In this document: piece by piece, positions 37,701 to 45,984 of the stretch | How the letters are laid out: the number at the start of each line of letters is the position of its first letter | How positions within the stretch are numbered: the first letter of the stretch is position 1 | Assembly (NCBI GenBank): GCA_019639115.1 | Contig: JAHBSM010000007.1 | Span: forward strand, 124,001-188,000 | Direction: 5' to 3' | DNA length: 64,000 bases | DNA from: Acidobacteriota bacterium | Lineage (GTDB): Bacteria; Acidobacteriota; Blastocatellia; Pyrinomonadales; Pyrinomonadaceae | Made by a program: the position numbers and the translations under genes | Notes under the pieces: model-generated | Seen by the model: the letters and a program-made list of their open reading frames with translations, nothing else | The model's database searches: none | What the model was told of the DNA's origin: nothing

Positions 37701-38669
37701 TCACGCGTCGCCGAGATGCTTGTCCGGGACGAGATAATTATTCACATAGTCCGTGACCGCATCGCCGACCTGCGTAGTGTCCGCGGAGTATCCGGCTCGA
37801 CGAATGCGGGTCAGGTCGGCTAGGGTGTAGTATTGGTATCGATCGCGCAGATGCTCGGGCATCTCAATGAATTCGACGTTTGTCGGACGGCCAAGCGCGG
37901 CAAATATAGCGTCTGCAAGTGCGTTCCAGGTCGTCGTCCTGCCGGAGCCGACGTTGAAAAGTCCGCCAACGCGGCTCTCCATGAAATGCAGCGTCATATC
38001 GACGGCATCTTTGACATATACGAAATCGCGTCCGAACTCGCCGTCAGCGTGATCCGGGCTCGCACTCTTGAACAGCTGGAGTTTACCGGTTGAATTTATC
38101 TGGCCGAACGCCTTGTTCACCAGCGAACGCATATCGCCTTTGTGATCTTCGTTCGGGCCGAAGACGTTGAAATATTTAATTCCGACAATATGGTCGAACA
38201 TCCCATTCCCGGCCGCCCATTGGTCAAAAAGATGCTTTGAGTAGCCGTAGATATTCAGCGGCCGAAGCGTCGCCAAATGTTCAAAACCGTCGCTCATGCC
38301 CGCCGAACCGTCACCATACGTAGCAGCCGAGGACGCGTAGATGAACCTGATGCCTCGTTCGACCGCCCACTCCGCCAGGTCCTGCGTATATTGAAAATTG
38401 TTGCGGATCATATGGTCCGCATCGGTCTCGGTCGTGGAGGAGCAGGCCCCGAGATGAAAGATCACATCCACGTCGTCAAAGCTGTCCGCCTCTTCGATAA
38501 AATCGTAGGCGTCCATATAATCGGCGAATCTGAGCGGTACGAGGTTTTTCCACTTGTCCGTTTTGTCCATCCGATCAACGATCAGGATATCGTCGATCCC
38601 TAGTTCGTTCAGCCGCCAAACGACCGCGCTCCCGATAAATCCGGCTCCACCTGTAACAACGATCTTCAT
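37701..38669 (-). CDS. hldD: ADP-L-glycero-D-manno-heptose 6-epimerase
   Basis: A 322-aa extended SDR that makes ADP-L-glycero-D-manno-heptose for the lipopolysaccharide core. The start MKIVVTGGAGFIGSAVVWRL contains the cofactor motif. HLGACSSTTETDADHMIRNN, the catalytic YGYSKHLFDQW (YxxxK) and NVFGPNEDHKGDMRSLVNKA are characteristic of HldD. Its presence indicates a Gram-negative cell making heptose-containing LPS. It opens the minus-strand operon running to 33299. Confidence 0.95.
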   Translation of the reverse strand: MKIVVTGGAGFIGSAVVWRLNELGIDDILIVDRMDKTDKWKNLVPLRFADYMDAYDFIEEADSFDDVDVIFHLGACSSTTETDADHMIRNNFQYTQDLAEWAVERGIRFIYASSAATYGDGSAGMSDGFEHLATLRPLNIYGYSKHLFDQWAAGNGMFDHIVGIKYFNVFGPNEDHKGDMRSLVNKAFGQINSTGKLQLFKSASPDHADGEFGRDFVYVKDAVDMTLHFMESRVGGLFNVGSGRTTTWNALADAIFAALGRPTNVEFIEMPEHLRDRYQYYTLADLTRIRRAGYSADTTQVGDAVTDYVNNYLVPDKHLGDA

Positions 38670-38728
38670 CCCTTAAATCATACAGCGGATCGGCAACTAA
38701 GCCGAACGGTTGTATCGGTGATCGACGC

Positions 38729-39565
38729 CTAGCTGAATTTCATTTTGCCGCCGGACAATAGGTTCATTACGGCAACGTAGCTTTTAGGGAATACGCGGGC
38801 GATGCGGCTTATGATGGCAGCATCGGGGCCAACGAGGATGCGCGGGCTGCGCCGCTTGATGCCGTTGAGTATGATCTCGGCGGCCCGCTCGGGTTTGGTG
38901 GTGGCGAGTAGCTTGTTCTGAAATCGCTTTAGCCGCTCGATCTCGGCATCGCTGAGTGTCGTATCGCGAGCGATCCGCGCGCTATTTACAATGTTCGTGC
39001 TAACGCCGCCGGGATGAACGGAAGATACCGATATATTTGTTCCCGCGAGTTCGTGCCGCAATGCTTCGGTAAAGCCTCGTACCGCAAATTTGCTCGCGCA
39101 ATACGCGGCTTGTCCCGGTGGTGCGACCATACCGAATAGGCTCGAGATGTTTACGATGTGCGCAGATCCTTCTTTCTCCAAATACGGCAAAAAGAACTTC
39201 GTGCCGTGTACCACGCCCCAGAAGTTCACGCCCATCAGCCACTCGATCTCGTCAAGCGATACCTCGCGGACGGTTCCGCCCAAGGCGACGCCGGCGTTGT
39301 TTATCACGTGCGTAACTCGCCCGTGTTCGCTCACTACATCGTCGGCAAATCGGCGCATCGCCTCGCGGTCGGCAACGTCGATCCGATGCGTCGTGACCTT
39401 TGGCCCGGTCGTGATCAATTCCGCGGTCTCGGCGAGTCTGTCGGCGTTCAGATCAGCCAACGCGAGCCCCGCTATACCTTCGTTCGCTATGCGGACGGCA
39501 AGAGCGCGTCCGATGCCGGAACCCGCACCGGTTATTACCGCAACGCTATTCGTTTTGATCGTCAT
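38729..39565 (-). CDS. Short-chain dehydrogenase (SadH-like), partner of the BVMO
   Basis: A 278-aa classical SDR with VITGAGSGIGRALAVRI, NNAGVALGGTV, the catalytic NISSLFGMV Ser and YCASKFAVRGF. The C-terminal extension with KRFQNKLLATTKPERAAEII resembles SadH-type dehydrogenases. It lies 6 bp downstream of a Baeyer-Villiger monooxygenase gene. Alcohol dehydrogenase plus BVMO is a common pair that converts secondary alcohols to ketones and then esters; the mycobacterial mymA operon has a similar combination. Confidence 0.88.
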   Translation of the reverse strand: MTIKTNSVAVITGAGSGIGRALAVRIANEGIAGLALADLNADRLAETAELITTGPKVTTHRIDVADREAMRRFADDVVSEHGRVTHVINNAGVALGGTVREVSLDEIEWLMGVNFWGVVHGTKFFLPYLEKEGSAHIVNISSLFGMVAPPGQAAYCASKFAVRGFTEALRHELAGTNISVSSVHPGGVSTNIVNSARIARDTTLSDAEIERLKRFQNKLLATTKPERAAEIILNGIKRRSPRILVGPDAAIISRIARVFPKSYVAVMNLLSGGKMKFS

Positions 39566-39571
39566 CTTCTA

Positions 39572-41035
39572 CTAGTGGAACTCCATCGTACCATCATCGA
39601 GCCGGCCGTAACGCAGCATCGAGAGGTCTTTGAAATAGTTCTGGTGCAGCCGCCACGGGTGACGCGAGCCCTGGCTTGGTATCTCGTATAGTGCTCGAAG
39701 TACGTAGCCGGAATTGAAATCGAGCGCCGGCTCGCGGGTGACCGAATCATCTCTCAGCCGAGCGACGCAATAGCTGAGGCCGCGCGTATCCATGTAGTTC
39801 ACGAGCCGGCAGACGTACTCGCTGGTGAGGTCGCACTTCAGCGTCCACGATGCGTTAGTATAGCCAAAGGCCTGGGCCAGATTCGGCACGTCGTTGTACA
39901 TCATGCCTTTGTAGGCGATCTTTTCTGACAACACGACCGGCTCGCCATCGACCGATAGTTCAATTCCGTCCATTATCTTCAATATCAGCCCCGTCGCGGT
40001 AACGATGATGTCGGCGTCTATCTCGTCGCCGCTCGTGAGCCGCACACCGGTCGCGGTGAATGTCTCGATCTCGCCGGTGACAATGGAAGCCTTTCTCTCA
40101 CGTATCGAGCGAAATAGGTCCGAATCCGGAACAATGCAAAGCCGCTGATCCCACGGGTCGTATCGCGGGGTGAAATGAGGCAGGTGCTCTTCGCCGATCT
40201 CGGTCGCAATGCCCTTGGCTATCAGCCGCTTCATTATCGCCGGACGTTTTTTTGACAGCGTGTAAAAGAATGCCTGACGGAGAATATTCTTCCAGCGGGC
40301 GAGCGTATACGCCGATCGATCGGGCAGAAGTTTACGAAATGCGTTCGCCATACCGTCCTCTGACGGCATCGTGATGATATACGTCGGCGACCTCTGCAGC
40401 ATCGTCACGTGACCGGCGGTTTCCGCCATTGCCGGCACGAGCGTCACCGCCGTCGCACCGCTGCCGATCACGAGCACGCGCTTGCCCGCGAAATCGAGAT
40501 CTTCGGGCCATTTCTGCGGGTGAATAACCGTTCCCTTGTAAGCATTGAATCCCGGCCATTCGGGCGTGTACCCTTCCTCATACCGATAATAGCCGGTGCA
40601 CAAATACAAAAAACTGCACGTGAAGTTCTTAGCTTCTTTCTCTGCGTCTCCGTTTCTATGTGGTGAAATATCTGTTTCGACCTCGACGGTCCACTTCGCC
40701 TCTTCCGAATTCCACTCCGCACGCCGGACGCGGTGCCCATAGCGTATCTCTTTCTCAAGGTCGTATTCCCTAGCCGTCTCGCGGATGTAATTCAATATCG
40801 ACGGACCGTCAGCTATCGCCTTGCCGTCACGCCACGGCCGAAAACGATACCCAAGCGTGAACATATCCGAATCCGACCGCACACCCGGATATCGGAACAG
40901 GTCCCAAGTGCCGCCGCTCGTCGCGCGGCCCTCAAGTATCGCAAACGTCTTTCCCGGCAGGTCCATCCGCACCCGTGCCCCGGCCCCGATCCCCGAAAGC
41001 CCCGCTCCGATGATCAAGATGTCGAAATGTTCCAT
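39572..41035 (-). CDS. Flavin-containing Baeyer-Villiger monooxygenase
   Basis: A 487-aa FAD/NADPH monooxygenase. The FAD motif is ILIIGAGLSGIGAGARV, the second Rossmann motif VLVIGSGATAVTLVPAM. YKGTVIHPQKWPED between them matches the Baeyer-Villiger fingerprint (F/Y-x-G-x3-H-x3-W-P). It inserts oxygen next to a ketone, giving esters or lactones. The substrate is unknown. A 16-codon copy of its N-terminus lies 1.1 kb upstream as a remnant. It is co-transcribed with the SDR. Confidence 0.9.
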   Translation of the reverse strand: MEHFDILIIGAGLSGIGAGARVRMDLPGKTFAILEGRATSGGTWDLFRYPGVRSDSDMFTLGYRFRPWRDGKAIADGPSILNYIRETAREYDLEKEIRYGHRVRRAEWNSEEAKWTVEVETDISPHRNGDAEKEAKNFTCSFLYLCTGYYRYEEGYTPEWPGFNAYKGTVIHPQKWPEDLDFAGKRVLVIGSGATAVTLVPAMAETAGHVTMLQRSPTYIITMPSEDGMANAFRKLLPDRSAYTLARWKNILRQAFFYTLSKKRPAIMKRLIAKGIATEIGEEHLPHFTPRYDPWDQRLCIVPDSDLFRSIRERKASIVTGEIETFTATGVRLTSGDEIDADIIVTATGLILKIMDGIELSVDGEPVVLSEKIAYKGMMYNDVPNLAQAFGYTNASWTLKCDLTSEYVCRLVNYMDTRGLSYCVARLRDDSVTREPALDFNSGYVLRALYEIPSQGSRHPWRLHQNYFKDLSMLRYGRLDDGTMEFH

Positions 41036-41108
41036 CGGCGATAGGATAGCAGAAATAGGACCGCATCCAACCGATGCAGTCCCACTTAGAGATCGGTCGG
41101 TGAATGCG

Positions 41109-41948
41109 TTACTTCCCTACAGCCGACACTTTGCGCAGAAAGTCGTTAGGTTCGATCAGTTCGAGATAGGGGTCGGCTTGGATGCCTTCGCGAAGGTATG
41201 GTGCATGGCCCTGGCCGAAGATCACGAGCACGCGGTCCTGGGGTGATTCGATAGAGTTATAGATGTTGGTCAGGATACGGAAATTGCGTTGGTACCAGCC
41301 GGCAAGAACATCGGCGCCAACGAAATTGTCCTTACTGCGGACGCGATTCATCTGCAAATAAAGACGCTTGGTCTTTTCTTGCAGCTGAGGTGCATTCAAT
41401 TCGTAGAGGGCTTCGCGAACTGAGATCTGAGCGTGACGTCTCTGCATTTCGGTGATCTCTACGATGGTCTTTTGCATCTCGGCGAGGAACTGGGTGTTGT
41501 TGTTTTGTTGTGCCGCGGCGATGACGGCGTTCATGTCCATTCCCATTTTGTTATCGCCGAGATATAACTTTTTGTGTCCCAGACGTTCTGCGAGCCGAAA
41601 GCCCAGCTGATAGATCTCGTTTGAGGTGAGGGCAAATTCGCCCTTTAGATATTGTTGGTATTGGTCGTTGATCGCTGTGTTCTCGGGCGTGGCTTCGACG
41701 ACGATCTTGGTGGGTTTGAACTTCGCCAGCAGATCCAGAACCTCGGCGATCTCCTGCTGTTTTTTTTCAGATAGATGATCGGGGTACTCGGTTTTAATGA
41801 GATCGGCACCAGGATTGTGAAAATGATAAACGCCGAGGATCATGACCTGCGATTTCGTTTGTACCTGCGCCGTCCCAACGCAAGCTATAATGAGAATCGC
41901 AGCCAAGGCAGCGAAGAAGCGAGTGCTCAATAGATAGTCCGTCGTCAT
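41109..41948 (-). CDS. DUF5694-domain protein
   Basis: A 279-aa exported protein; the N-terminal signal runs to about VGTAQ. The diagnostic MILGVYHFHNPGADLIKTEY is followed by KPTKIVVEATPENTAINDQY and late VLVIFGQGHAPYLREGI, a pattern shared by DUF5694 and TraB/PrgY-like proteins, whose conserved H, E and GH positions suggest a metal-dependent active site. Function is unknown. A non-coding stretch of about 280 bp with repeats follows upstream of its start. Confidence 0.83.
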   Translation of the reverse strand: MTTDYLLSTRFFAALAAILIIACVGTAQVQTKSQVMILGVYHFHNPGADLIKTEYPDHLSEKKQQEIAEVLDLLAKFKPTKIVVEATPENTAINDQYQQYLKGEFALTSNEIYQLGFRLAERLGHKKLYLGDNKMGMDMNAVIAAAQQNNNTQFLAEMQKTIVEITEMQRRHAQISVREALYELNAPQLQEKTKRLYLQMNRVRSKDNFVGADVLAGWYQRNFRILTNIYNSIESPQDRVLVIFGQGHAPYLREGIQADPYLELIEPNDFLRKVSAVGK

Positions 41949-42003
41949 ATTCCGAAATAACGCGATATCAAGGAAAAATGTTCCGATCCCGAGAACATTT
42001 GTT

Positions 42004-42136
42004 CGGACACTCGTGTCCGTACGAGAGCTCAGGACGAATAAAAGCCATCAAAATCTACGACGACTCACTTCTGTAATGAGCATTTCGTTTTGGTACATTT
42101 TTGCCGCGAGCCGCTGATGCGGACAAGAGTGTCCGC
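42004..42136. repeat. Pair of REP-like near-palindromes in opposite orientation
   Basis: CGGACACTCGTGTCCG (42004-42019, 7-bp arms) and the inverse of CGGACACTCTTGTCCG (inside 42119-42136) differ at one base in sixteen and bracket about 100 bp of non-coding DNA. Two inverted copies of a short GC-rich palindrome resemble a BIME-type REP element. The bracketed DNA has no open frame of note. Confidence 0.6.
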
Positions 42137-42145
42137 GTTCAGTCA

Positions 42146-42194
42146 CCGAAAGCCCCGCACCGATGATTAGGACGTCAAAATGTTCGATATTCAT
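42146..42194 (-). pseudogene. Remnant of a BVMO-type gene start
   Basis: Reading from the ATG at 42194, MNIEHFDVLIIGAGLS is nearly the same as the N-terminus of the monooxygenase gene at 41035 (MEHFDILIIGAGLSGIG). After Ser the similarity stops and the sequence runs into the REP-like repeat. At least six silent or conservative differences show it is a paralogue remnant, not a fresh duplicate. Confidence 0.65.
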
Positions 42195-42229
42195 CCCGTC
42201 CGCTATCCCTGCGATGATATAATAGGCTT

Positions 42230-42442
42230 GTGGATATTCGCGATGTTAAGCTAGACAAGTCTGCCTTTAGGGTCTTCAGCAGCTTTGAAGAAGCGGTCGA
42301 AGCCGACCGCGAACATTGGCGGAACGCTTCCTACGAAGACCGCCTTCTCGCCCTCGAACTGATGCGGCAAAGTGCCTATGGATACACAGATCCGGCTACC
42401 CCAAGACTTCAAAGAGTTCTTGAGATTGTTAGAGGCGAATGA
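42230..42442 (+). CDS. Small conserved-type protein, partner of nucleotidyltransferase
   Basis: A 70-aa acidic helical protein (SSFEEAVEADREHWRNASYE, then RLLALELMRQSAYG). It starts at GTG; a perfect TATAAT at 42218-42223 ends six bases before it, so the message would be leaderless or nearly so. Its 3' end overlaps the start of a nucleotidyltransferase-like frame, an arrangement I associate with two-gene nucleotidyltransferase modules. The partner is broken here, so this may be a surviving orphan. Confidence 0.6.
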   Translation: MDIRDVKLDKSAFRVFSSFEEAVEADREHWRNASYEDRLLALELMRQSAYGYTDPATPRLQRVLEIVRGE

Positions 42443-42491
42443 CGTTGACTACTTGTTCGTCGGTGGATTTGCAGTTAGCAACTGCGAGTGA
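42378..42491 (+). pseudogene. Truncated nucleotidyltransferase (N-terminal 35 residues)
   Basis: A short frame encodes MDTQIRLPQDFKEFLRLLE then ANDVDYLFVGGFAVS, the opening helix and GG-A-V motif of small MNT/AbiEii-type nucleotidyltransferases. After FAVS the family would continue with the HGxPR and DxD metal site; here it reads NCE and stops. The break lies about 40 bp from the start of the restriction-modification pair, so insertion of that pair is a likely cause. Confidence 0.65.
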
Positions 42492-42527
42492 CGAAAGCAA
42501 TTCCACGGATAAGAATTTACAATTGTC

Positions 42528-43277
42528 TCAAGAAGCTCTAAGAAGTGCTTGTTCCTCGAAAGATTTAAGGTGTAAATCCTTGCTTGGTGCATCACCGCGG
42601 TAATTACGCGGTGGCGCCAAAATGCGCAAGTGTGGGGCTACATGTCCATTCCTGAGAGCTACGCCATTCTGCTCATTTTCAGCCACATCTTCATTTCCCC
42701 AATTTTCCCAGCCAGTTCTTGGAAATCGTGCAAACAACTCCAAGTATGGCCCGGGTGAACATTGTTCGATAATTTCAAAAATCTCATCCGGTTTTCTGGA
42801 GTGTTCTCGCTTCCGCGTTGCAATATAATTAACTTGTGACCTGGCAGGCGAAAGTGTACGCCTTCCTTTTTTCCCGCGCACTCCGAAAAGAATCATTTCT
42901 GTAACGTTGCGAAAATAGAATCCAACGCCACGACCATCAGATCCACCGTCCTTTCTAATCTTGTGCCAAATAATGTTCGTCTTGTATTCGAATCCCCAGG
43001 CCTTCATAACCTGTAGCCCTGACTCAAGCAAGGCGTTGGGCACCCAAAGATATAAATGCGATGGGTCGGCTGCTAGAGAACTAACCGGCAGTTCAATGAT
43101 GTCTGATAGCTTCATCGTAGGGTACCTAAGCAATCGCTTGTGTTCGGGAGCCATTTTTCCTGTTCTATTGTCAAACTGCCAAGGCGGATCTGCTAGTATC
43201 GTTGCATACGTACCTGAAACTTTTGAAAGCAAATCACGAGCTGGATCGCTAATACAAGCCTCAATTGGTTTCGACAT
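42528..43277 (-). CDS. MT-A70 family DNA adenine methyltransferase (R-M modification subunit)
   Basis: A 249-aa N6-adenine methyltransferase. The catalytic motif D30-PPW is in ILADPPWQFDN; SHLYLWVPNALLESGLQVMK and the FYFRNVTEMILFGVRGK segment are MT-A70 hallmarks, and the SAM-binding end is GPYLELFARFPRTGWENWGN. A strong AGGAG lies five bases before its ATG, inside the end of the nuclease gene (17-nt overlap). It should protect the host site of the adjoining nuclease. Codon choice is visibly more AT-rich than in flanking genes, suggesting transfer. Confidence 0.88.
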   Translation of the reverse strand: MSKPIEACISDPARDLLSKVSGTYATILADPPWQFDNRTGKMAPEHKRLLRYPTMKLSDIIELPVSSLAADPSHLYLWVPNALLESGLQVMKAWGFEYKTNIIWHKIRKDGGSDGRGVGFYFRNVTEMILFGVRGKKGRRTLSPARSQVNYIATRKREHSRKPDEIFEIIEQCSPGPYLELFARFPRTGWENWGNEDVAENEQNGVALRNGHVAPHLRILAPPRNYRGDAPSKDLHLKSFEEQALLRAS

Positions 43278-43851
43278 ATAAACTCCTCCGTATTCCGAAT
43301 ACTAAGATCGGACAACCACCACCTCCGCCGCCCTCAATTCGAGGAAGCAGTTTTGACATATGGGTTGTGGACGCACCATAAGATTTTCCACGCCCAAGAT
43401 TATTGAAAACGCCCTGTAATTCGTCGCAACGAGTGATAATTATTCCGACGGAGACCGCACGAAGTTCAAACAGAAGTCTGAAGTTATTGAGATCTCGGTC
43501 AAAGAACGGATCTTTATTGTTCCACTCAATCTCAAGAGCAATCTTATTCTTGAAACAATCTACTGAGTGTGTAGGTGATTCAAAATCCTTCTGGTCAATA
43601 GATATTTTCGTATCGAATTTCTTCTCGATCCAACCCAGTTTATAAAACTCTGAATCGATCCACTGCGAAACTGGGGATTTGCGACCGCCACCGGAATCGA
43701 TGTAACTCTTTCTTAGCTGAAATCGGCTAAGCACGTTACAAACATCATTGTACTCATCGGGAAAATCCCTTTCCAAGATAGCCGTTGCATGACGCCATTC
43801 GTGTATTTCGTATCGGTCTCTAATGTGTTTCTCGAACGAACTGATCGGCAT
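43261..43851 (-). CDS. BglII/BstYI-like type II restriction endonuclease
   Basis: A 196-aa protein. D98-CFKNKIAL-E107-I-E109 has the same spacing (D, +9, +11) as the BglII catalytic triad D-x8-E-x-Q, and it is followed by WNNKDPFFDRDLNNFRLLFE, the conserved region of this nuclease family. A Gly run (IEGGGGGGC) sits near the C-terminus. The length fits BstYI and BglII. Relatives cut AGATCT or RGATCY; the site here cannot be deduced. It is placed first in the operon with the methylase after it, which is unusual enough that expression timing may be controlled. Confidence 0.82.
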   Translation of the reverse strand: MPISSFEKHIRDRYEIHEWRHATAILERDFPDEYNDVCNVLSRFQLRKSYIDSGGGRKSPVSQWIDSEFYKLGWIEKKFDTKISIDQKDFESPTHSVDCFKNKIALEIEWNNKDPFFDRDLNNFRLLFELRAVSVGIIITRCDELQGVFNNLGRGKSYGASTTHMSKLLPRIEGGGGGGCPILVFGIRRSLYVETN

Positions 43852-43917
43852 AGCTATGAATTTAACATCGATATAGTTTCTGCGATACTTGACGTATCCA
43901 GAATCTCCAAAAACCCG

Positions 43918-44895
43918 TCACCAGCCCAAAATATACGCAAACATCAGCGGGGCGACGATCGAGGCGTCGGATTCGACGATGTATTTGGGCGTCGAGGCTT
44001 CGAGTTTGCCCCAGGTTATTTTTTCGTTGGGGACGGCGCCGGAGTACGAGCCGTAGCTGGTCGTCGAATCGCTGATCTGGCAGAAATAGCCCCAGACGGG
44101 GACGTTCTCTCGCTGCAGGTCCTGGTGGAGCATCGGGACGACGCAGATCGGGAAATCGCCCGCGATGCCGCCGCCGATCTGGAAGAAGCCGACGGTGGAA
44201 TCATCCGTCGCGTTATTTGTGTACCAGTCGGCAAGCATCGTCATATATTCGATGCCGGTGCGGACGGTGTGGACGTTCTCGACATCGCCTGTGATGACGT
44301 GGCCGGCGAACATATTGCCCATAGTCGAATCTTCCCAGCCGGGTACGACCATCGGCAGGTTCTTTTCCATCGCGGCGTACATCCAACTGTCTTTCACGTC
44401 GATCTGGTAATACTCCTCGAGCGAGCCGTTTCGCAGCACCTGATACATGAATTCGTGCGGGAAATAACGCTGCCCTTCGGCCTCGGCACGCGTCCAGACC
44501 TCGACCATCGCCTTTTCGAGCCGCCGCATCGCTTCATGCTCGGGGATGCACGTGTCGGTCACGCGGTTCATATGGCGGTCGAGCAGGGCCTGTTCGTCTT
44601 CGGCAGTCAGATCGCGGTAATTCGGCACGCGTTCGTAAAAATCGTGGGCGACGAGATTGAACAGGTCTTCTTCGAGATTCGCTCCCGTGCACGAAATGAT
44701 CTGCACCTTATCCTGCCGTATCATTTCGGCTAAGCTGAGCCCAAGCTCCGCCGTACTCATCGCTCCGGCAAGCGTGATCATCATCTTGCCGCCGCCGTCT
44801 AGATGCCGCTTGTAACCTTCCGCTGCGTCGATCAAAGCCGCCGAATTGAAATGCCGATAATGATGCTTGATGAATTCCGTGATCTGTCCGTTCAT
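43918..44895 (-). CDS. Deoxyhypusine synthase-like enzyme
   Basis: About 325 aa from the Met before NGQITEFIKHHYRHF; a start at 44934 adds thirteen residues. The protein belongs to the deoxyhypusine/homospermidine synthase family that transfers aminobutyl groups from spermidine using NAD. GGKMMITLAGAMSTAELG is the NAD region, and the catalytic Lys that forms the enzyme intermediate is present in EKITWGKLEAST. Bacteria lack eIF5A, so the product is probably homospermidine or another polyamine. It follows nrdB on the same strand with an 85-bp gap. Confidence 0.88.
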   Translation of the reverse strand: MNGQITEFIKHHYRHFNSAALIDAAEGYKRHLDGGGKMMITLAGAMSTAELGLSLAEMIRQDKVQIISCTGANLEEDLFNLVAHDFYERVPNYRDLTAEDEQALLDRHMNRVTDTCIPEHEAMRRLEKAMVEVWTRAEAEGQRYFPHEFMYQVLRNGSLEEYYQIDVKDSWMYAAMEKNLPMVVPGWEDSTMGNMFAGHVITGDVENVHTVRTGIEYMTMLADWYTNNATDDSTVGFFQIGGGIAGDFPICVVPMLHQDLQRENVPVWGYFCQISDSTTSYGSYSGAVPNEKITWGKLEASTPKYIVESDASIVAPLMFAYILGW

Positions 44896-44980
44896 ATGTA
44901 GTCCGCCCGAAATAGAAAAAACGCGAACAGGCAATTATACCTATTCGCGTTCGTTTAGTGTATTTCGACGGTCTGAGCGT

Positions 44981-45979
44981 CTAGAATGCCTCGCTGAAGC
45001 TCACCTCGCCGGCCACCGCTACCTGATAGGCCGAGACGCGGCGTTCGAAGAAGTTGGCGAGTTCCTGGACGTCCTGCAGGTCCATGAACGAGAACGGATT
45101 CTTGGCCCCGTAGATCTTGTTCATGCCGAGCATCGCGAGGCGCTGGTCGGCGATGAATTCGAGATATTGCCGCATGTCCGCGACCGACAGGCCGGCGACG
45201 CCGCCCGACAGGATGTCCTCGGCAAACTGCATCTCGCAATCGACGGCCTCCTGGATCATCGTCGCGACCGAACGTTCAAGATCCGCGTCGAATAGAAGCG
45301 GCTCTTCTTTGCGAACGGTTTTTACGACCTCGAACGCAAAGCTCATATGTGCGGATTCGTCGCGGAATACCCAATTCGTCCCCGCCGCGAGCCCGTGAAG
45401 CAGGCCTTTTGAACGCAAGAAATATACGTAAGCGAATGCCGCAAAGAAGAAAAGCCCCTCGATGCATGCCGCAAAGCAGATCAGATTGAGCAGGAACATC
45501 TTGCGGTCGCCGGGCGTCTGCAGGCTGTCGAGATCGTTGATCGTGTCGATCCATTTCAGACAGAAATCAGCCTTTTTCTTGATCGACGGGATATTCTCGA
45601 CCGCAGCGAAAGCCGCCGCACGCTCGTTGTGGTCGGGAATATACGTGTCGAGCAGTGTCAGATAGAACTGCACGTGCAGGGCCTCTTCGTAAAGCTGGCG
45701 CGATAGATACATCCGAGCCTCGGGAGCGTTGATGTGCTTGTACAGGTTAAGCACGAGGTTATTCGCCACGATCGAATCACCGGTCGCAAAAAAAGCCACG
45801 AGCCGATTGATCAGATGCCTCTCGCTCGCCGACATCTTGTTCTTGAGGTCCATCACGTCGGTCGAAAAATCGACCTCCTCGACGGTCCAAGTGTTCTTGA
45901 TGGCGTTCCGGTACATTTCGTAGAAATCCGGATACTTCATCGGGCGAAGGGTTAGGTTGAAACCTGGATCTAAAAGCAT
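44981..45979 (-). CDS. nrdB: Ribonucleotide reductase class Ia, beta subunit
   Basis: A 332-aa diiron radical subunit. Ligands are visible: D68 (ATGDSIVAN), E99 and H102 (YEEALHVQFY), E174 (ACIEGLFF), E208 and H211 (RDESAHMSF). Y106, four residues after the first His, matches E. coli Tyr122, so a stable tyrosyl radical is expected. The C-terminus (GEVSFSEAF) is the tail that docks with NrdA. It lies 5 bp after a DinD-family gene that separates it from nrdA. Confidence 0.96.
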   Translation of the reverse strand: MLLDPGFNLTLRPMKYPDFYEMYRNAIKNTWTVEEVDFSTDVMDLKNKMSASERHLINRLVAFFATGDSIVANNLVLNLYKHINAPEARMYLSRQLYEEALHVQFYLTLLDTYIPDHNERAAAFAAVENIPSIKKKADFCLKWIDTINDLDSLQTPGDRKMFLLNLICFAACIEGLFFFAAFAYVYFLRSKGLLHGLAAGTNWVFRDESAHMSFAFEVVKTVRKEEPLLFDADLERSVATMIQEAVDCEMQFAEDILSGGVAGLSVADMRQYLEFIADQRLAMLGMNKIYGAKNPFSFMDLQDVQELANFFERRVSAYQVAVAGEVSFSEAF

Positions 45980-45984
45980 AAATT

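Noticed and set aside
42004..42136. Palindrome pair as a CRISPR array or IS terminal repeats
   Set aside because: Only two copies in opposite orientation with no spacers, and no transposase frame between them.
43789..44733. Plus-strand open frame of 314 codons
   Set aside because: Antisense to the deoxyhypusine synthase-like gene, whose catalytic motifs are intact.
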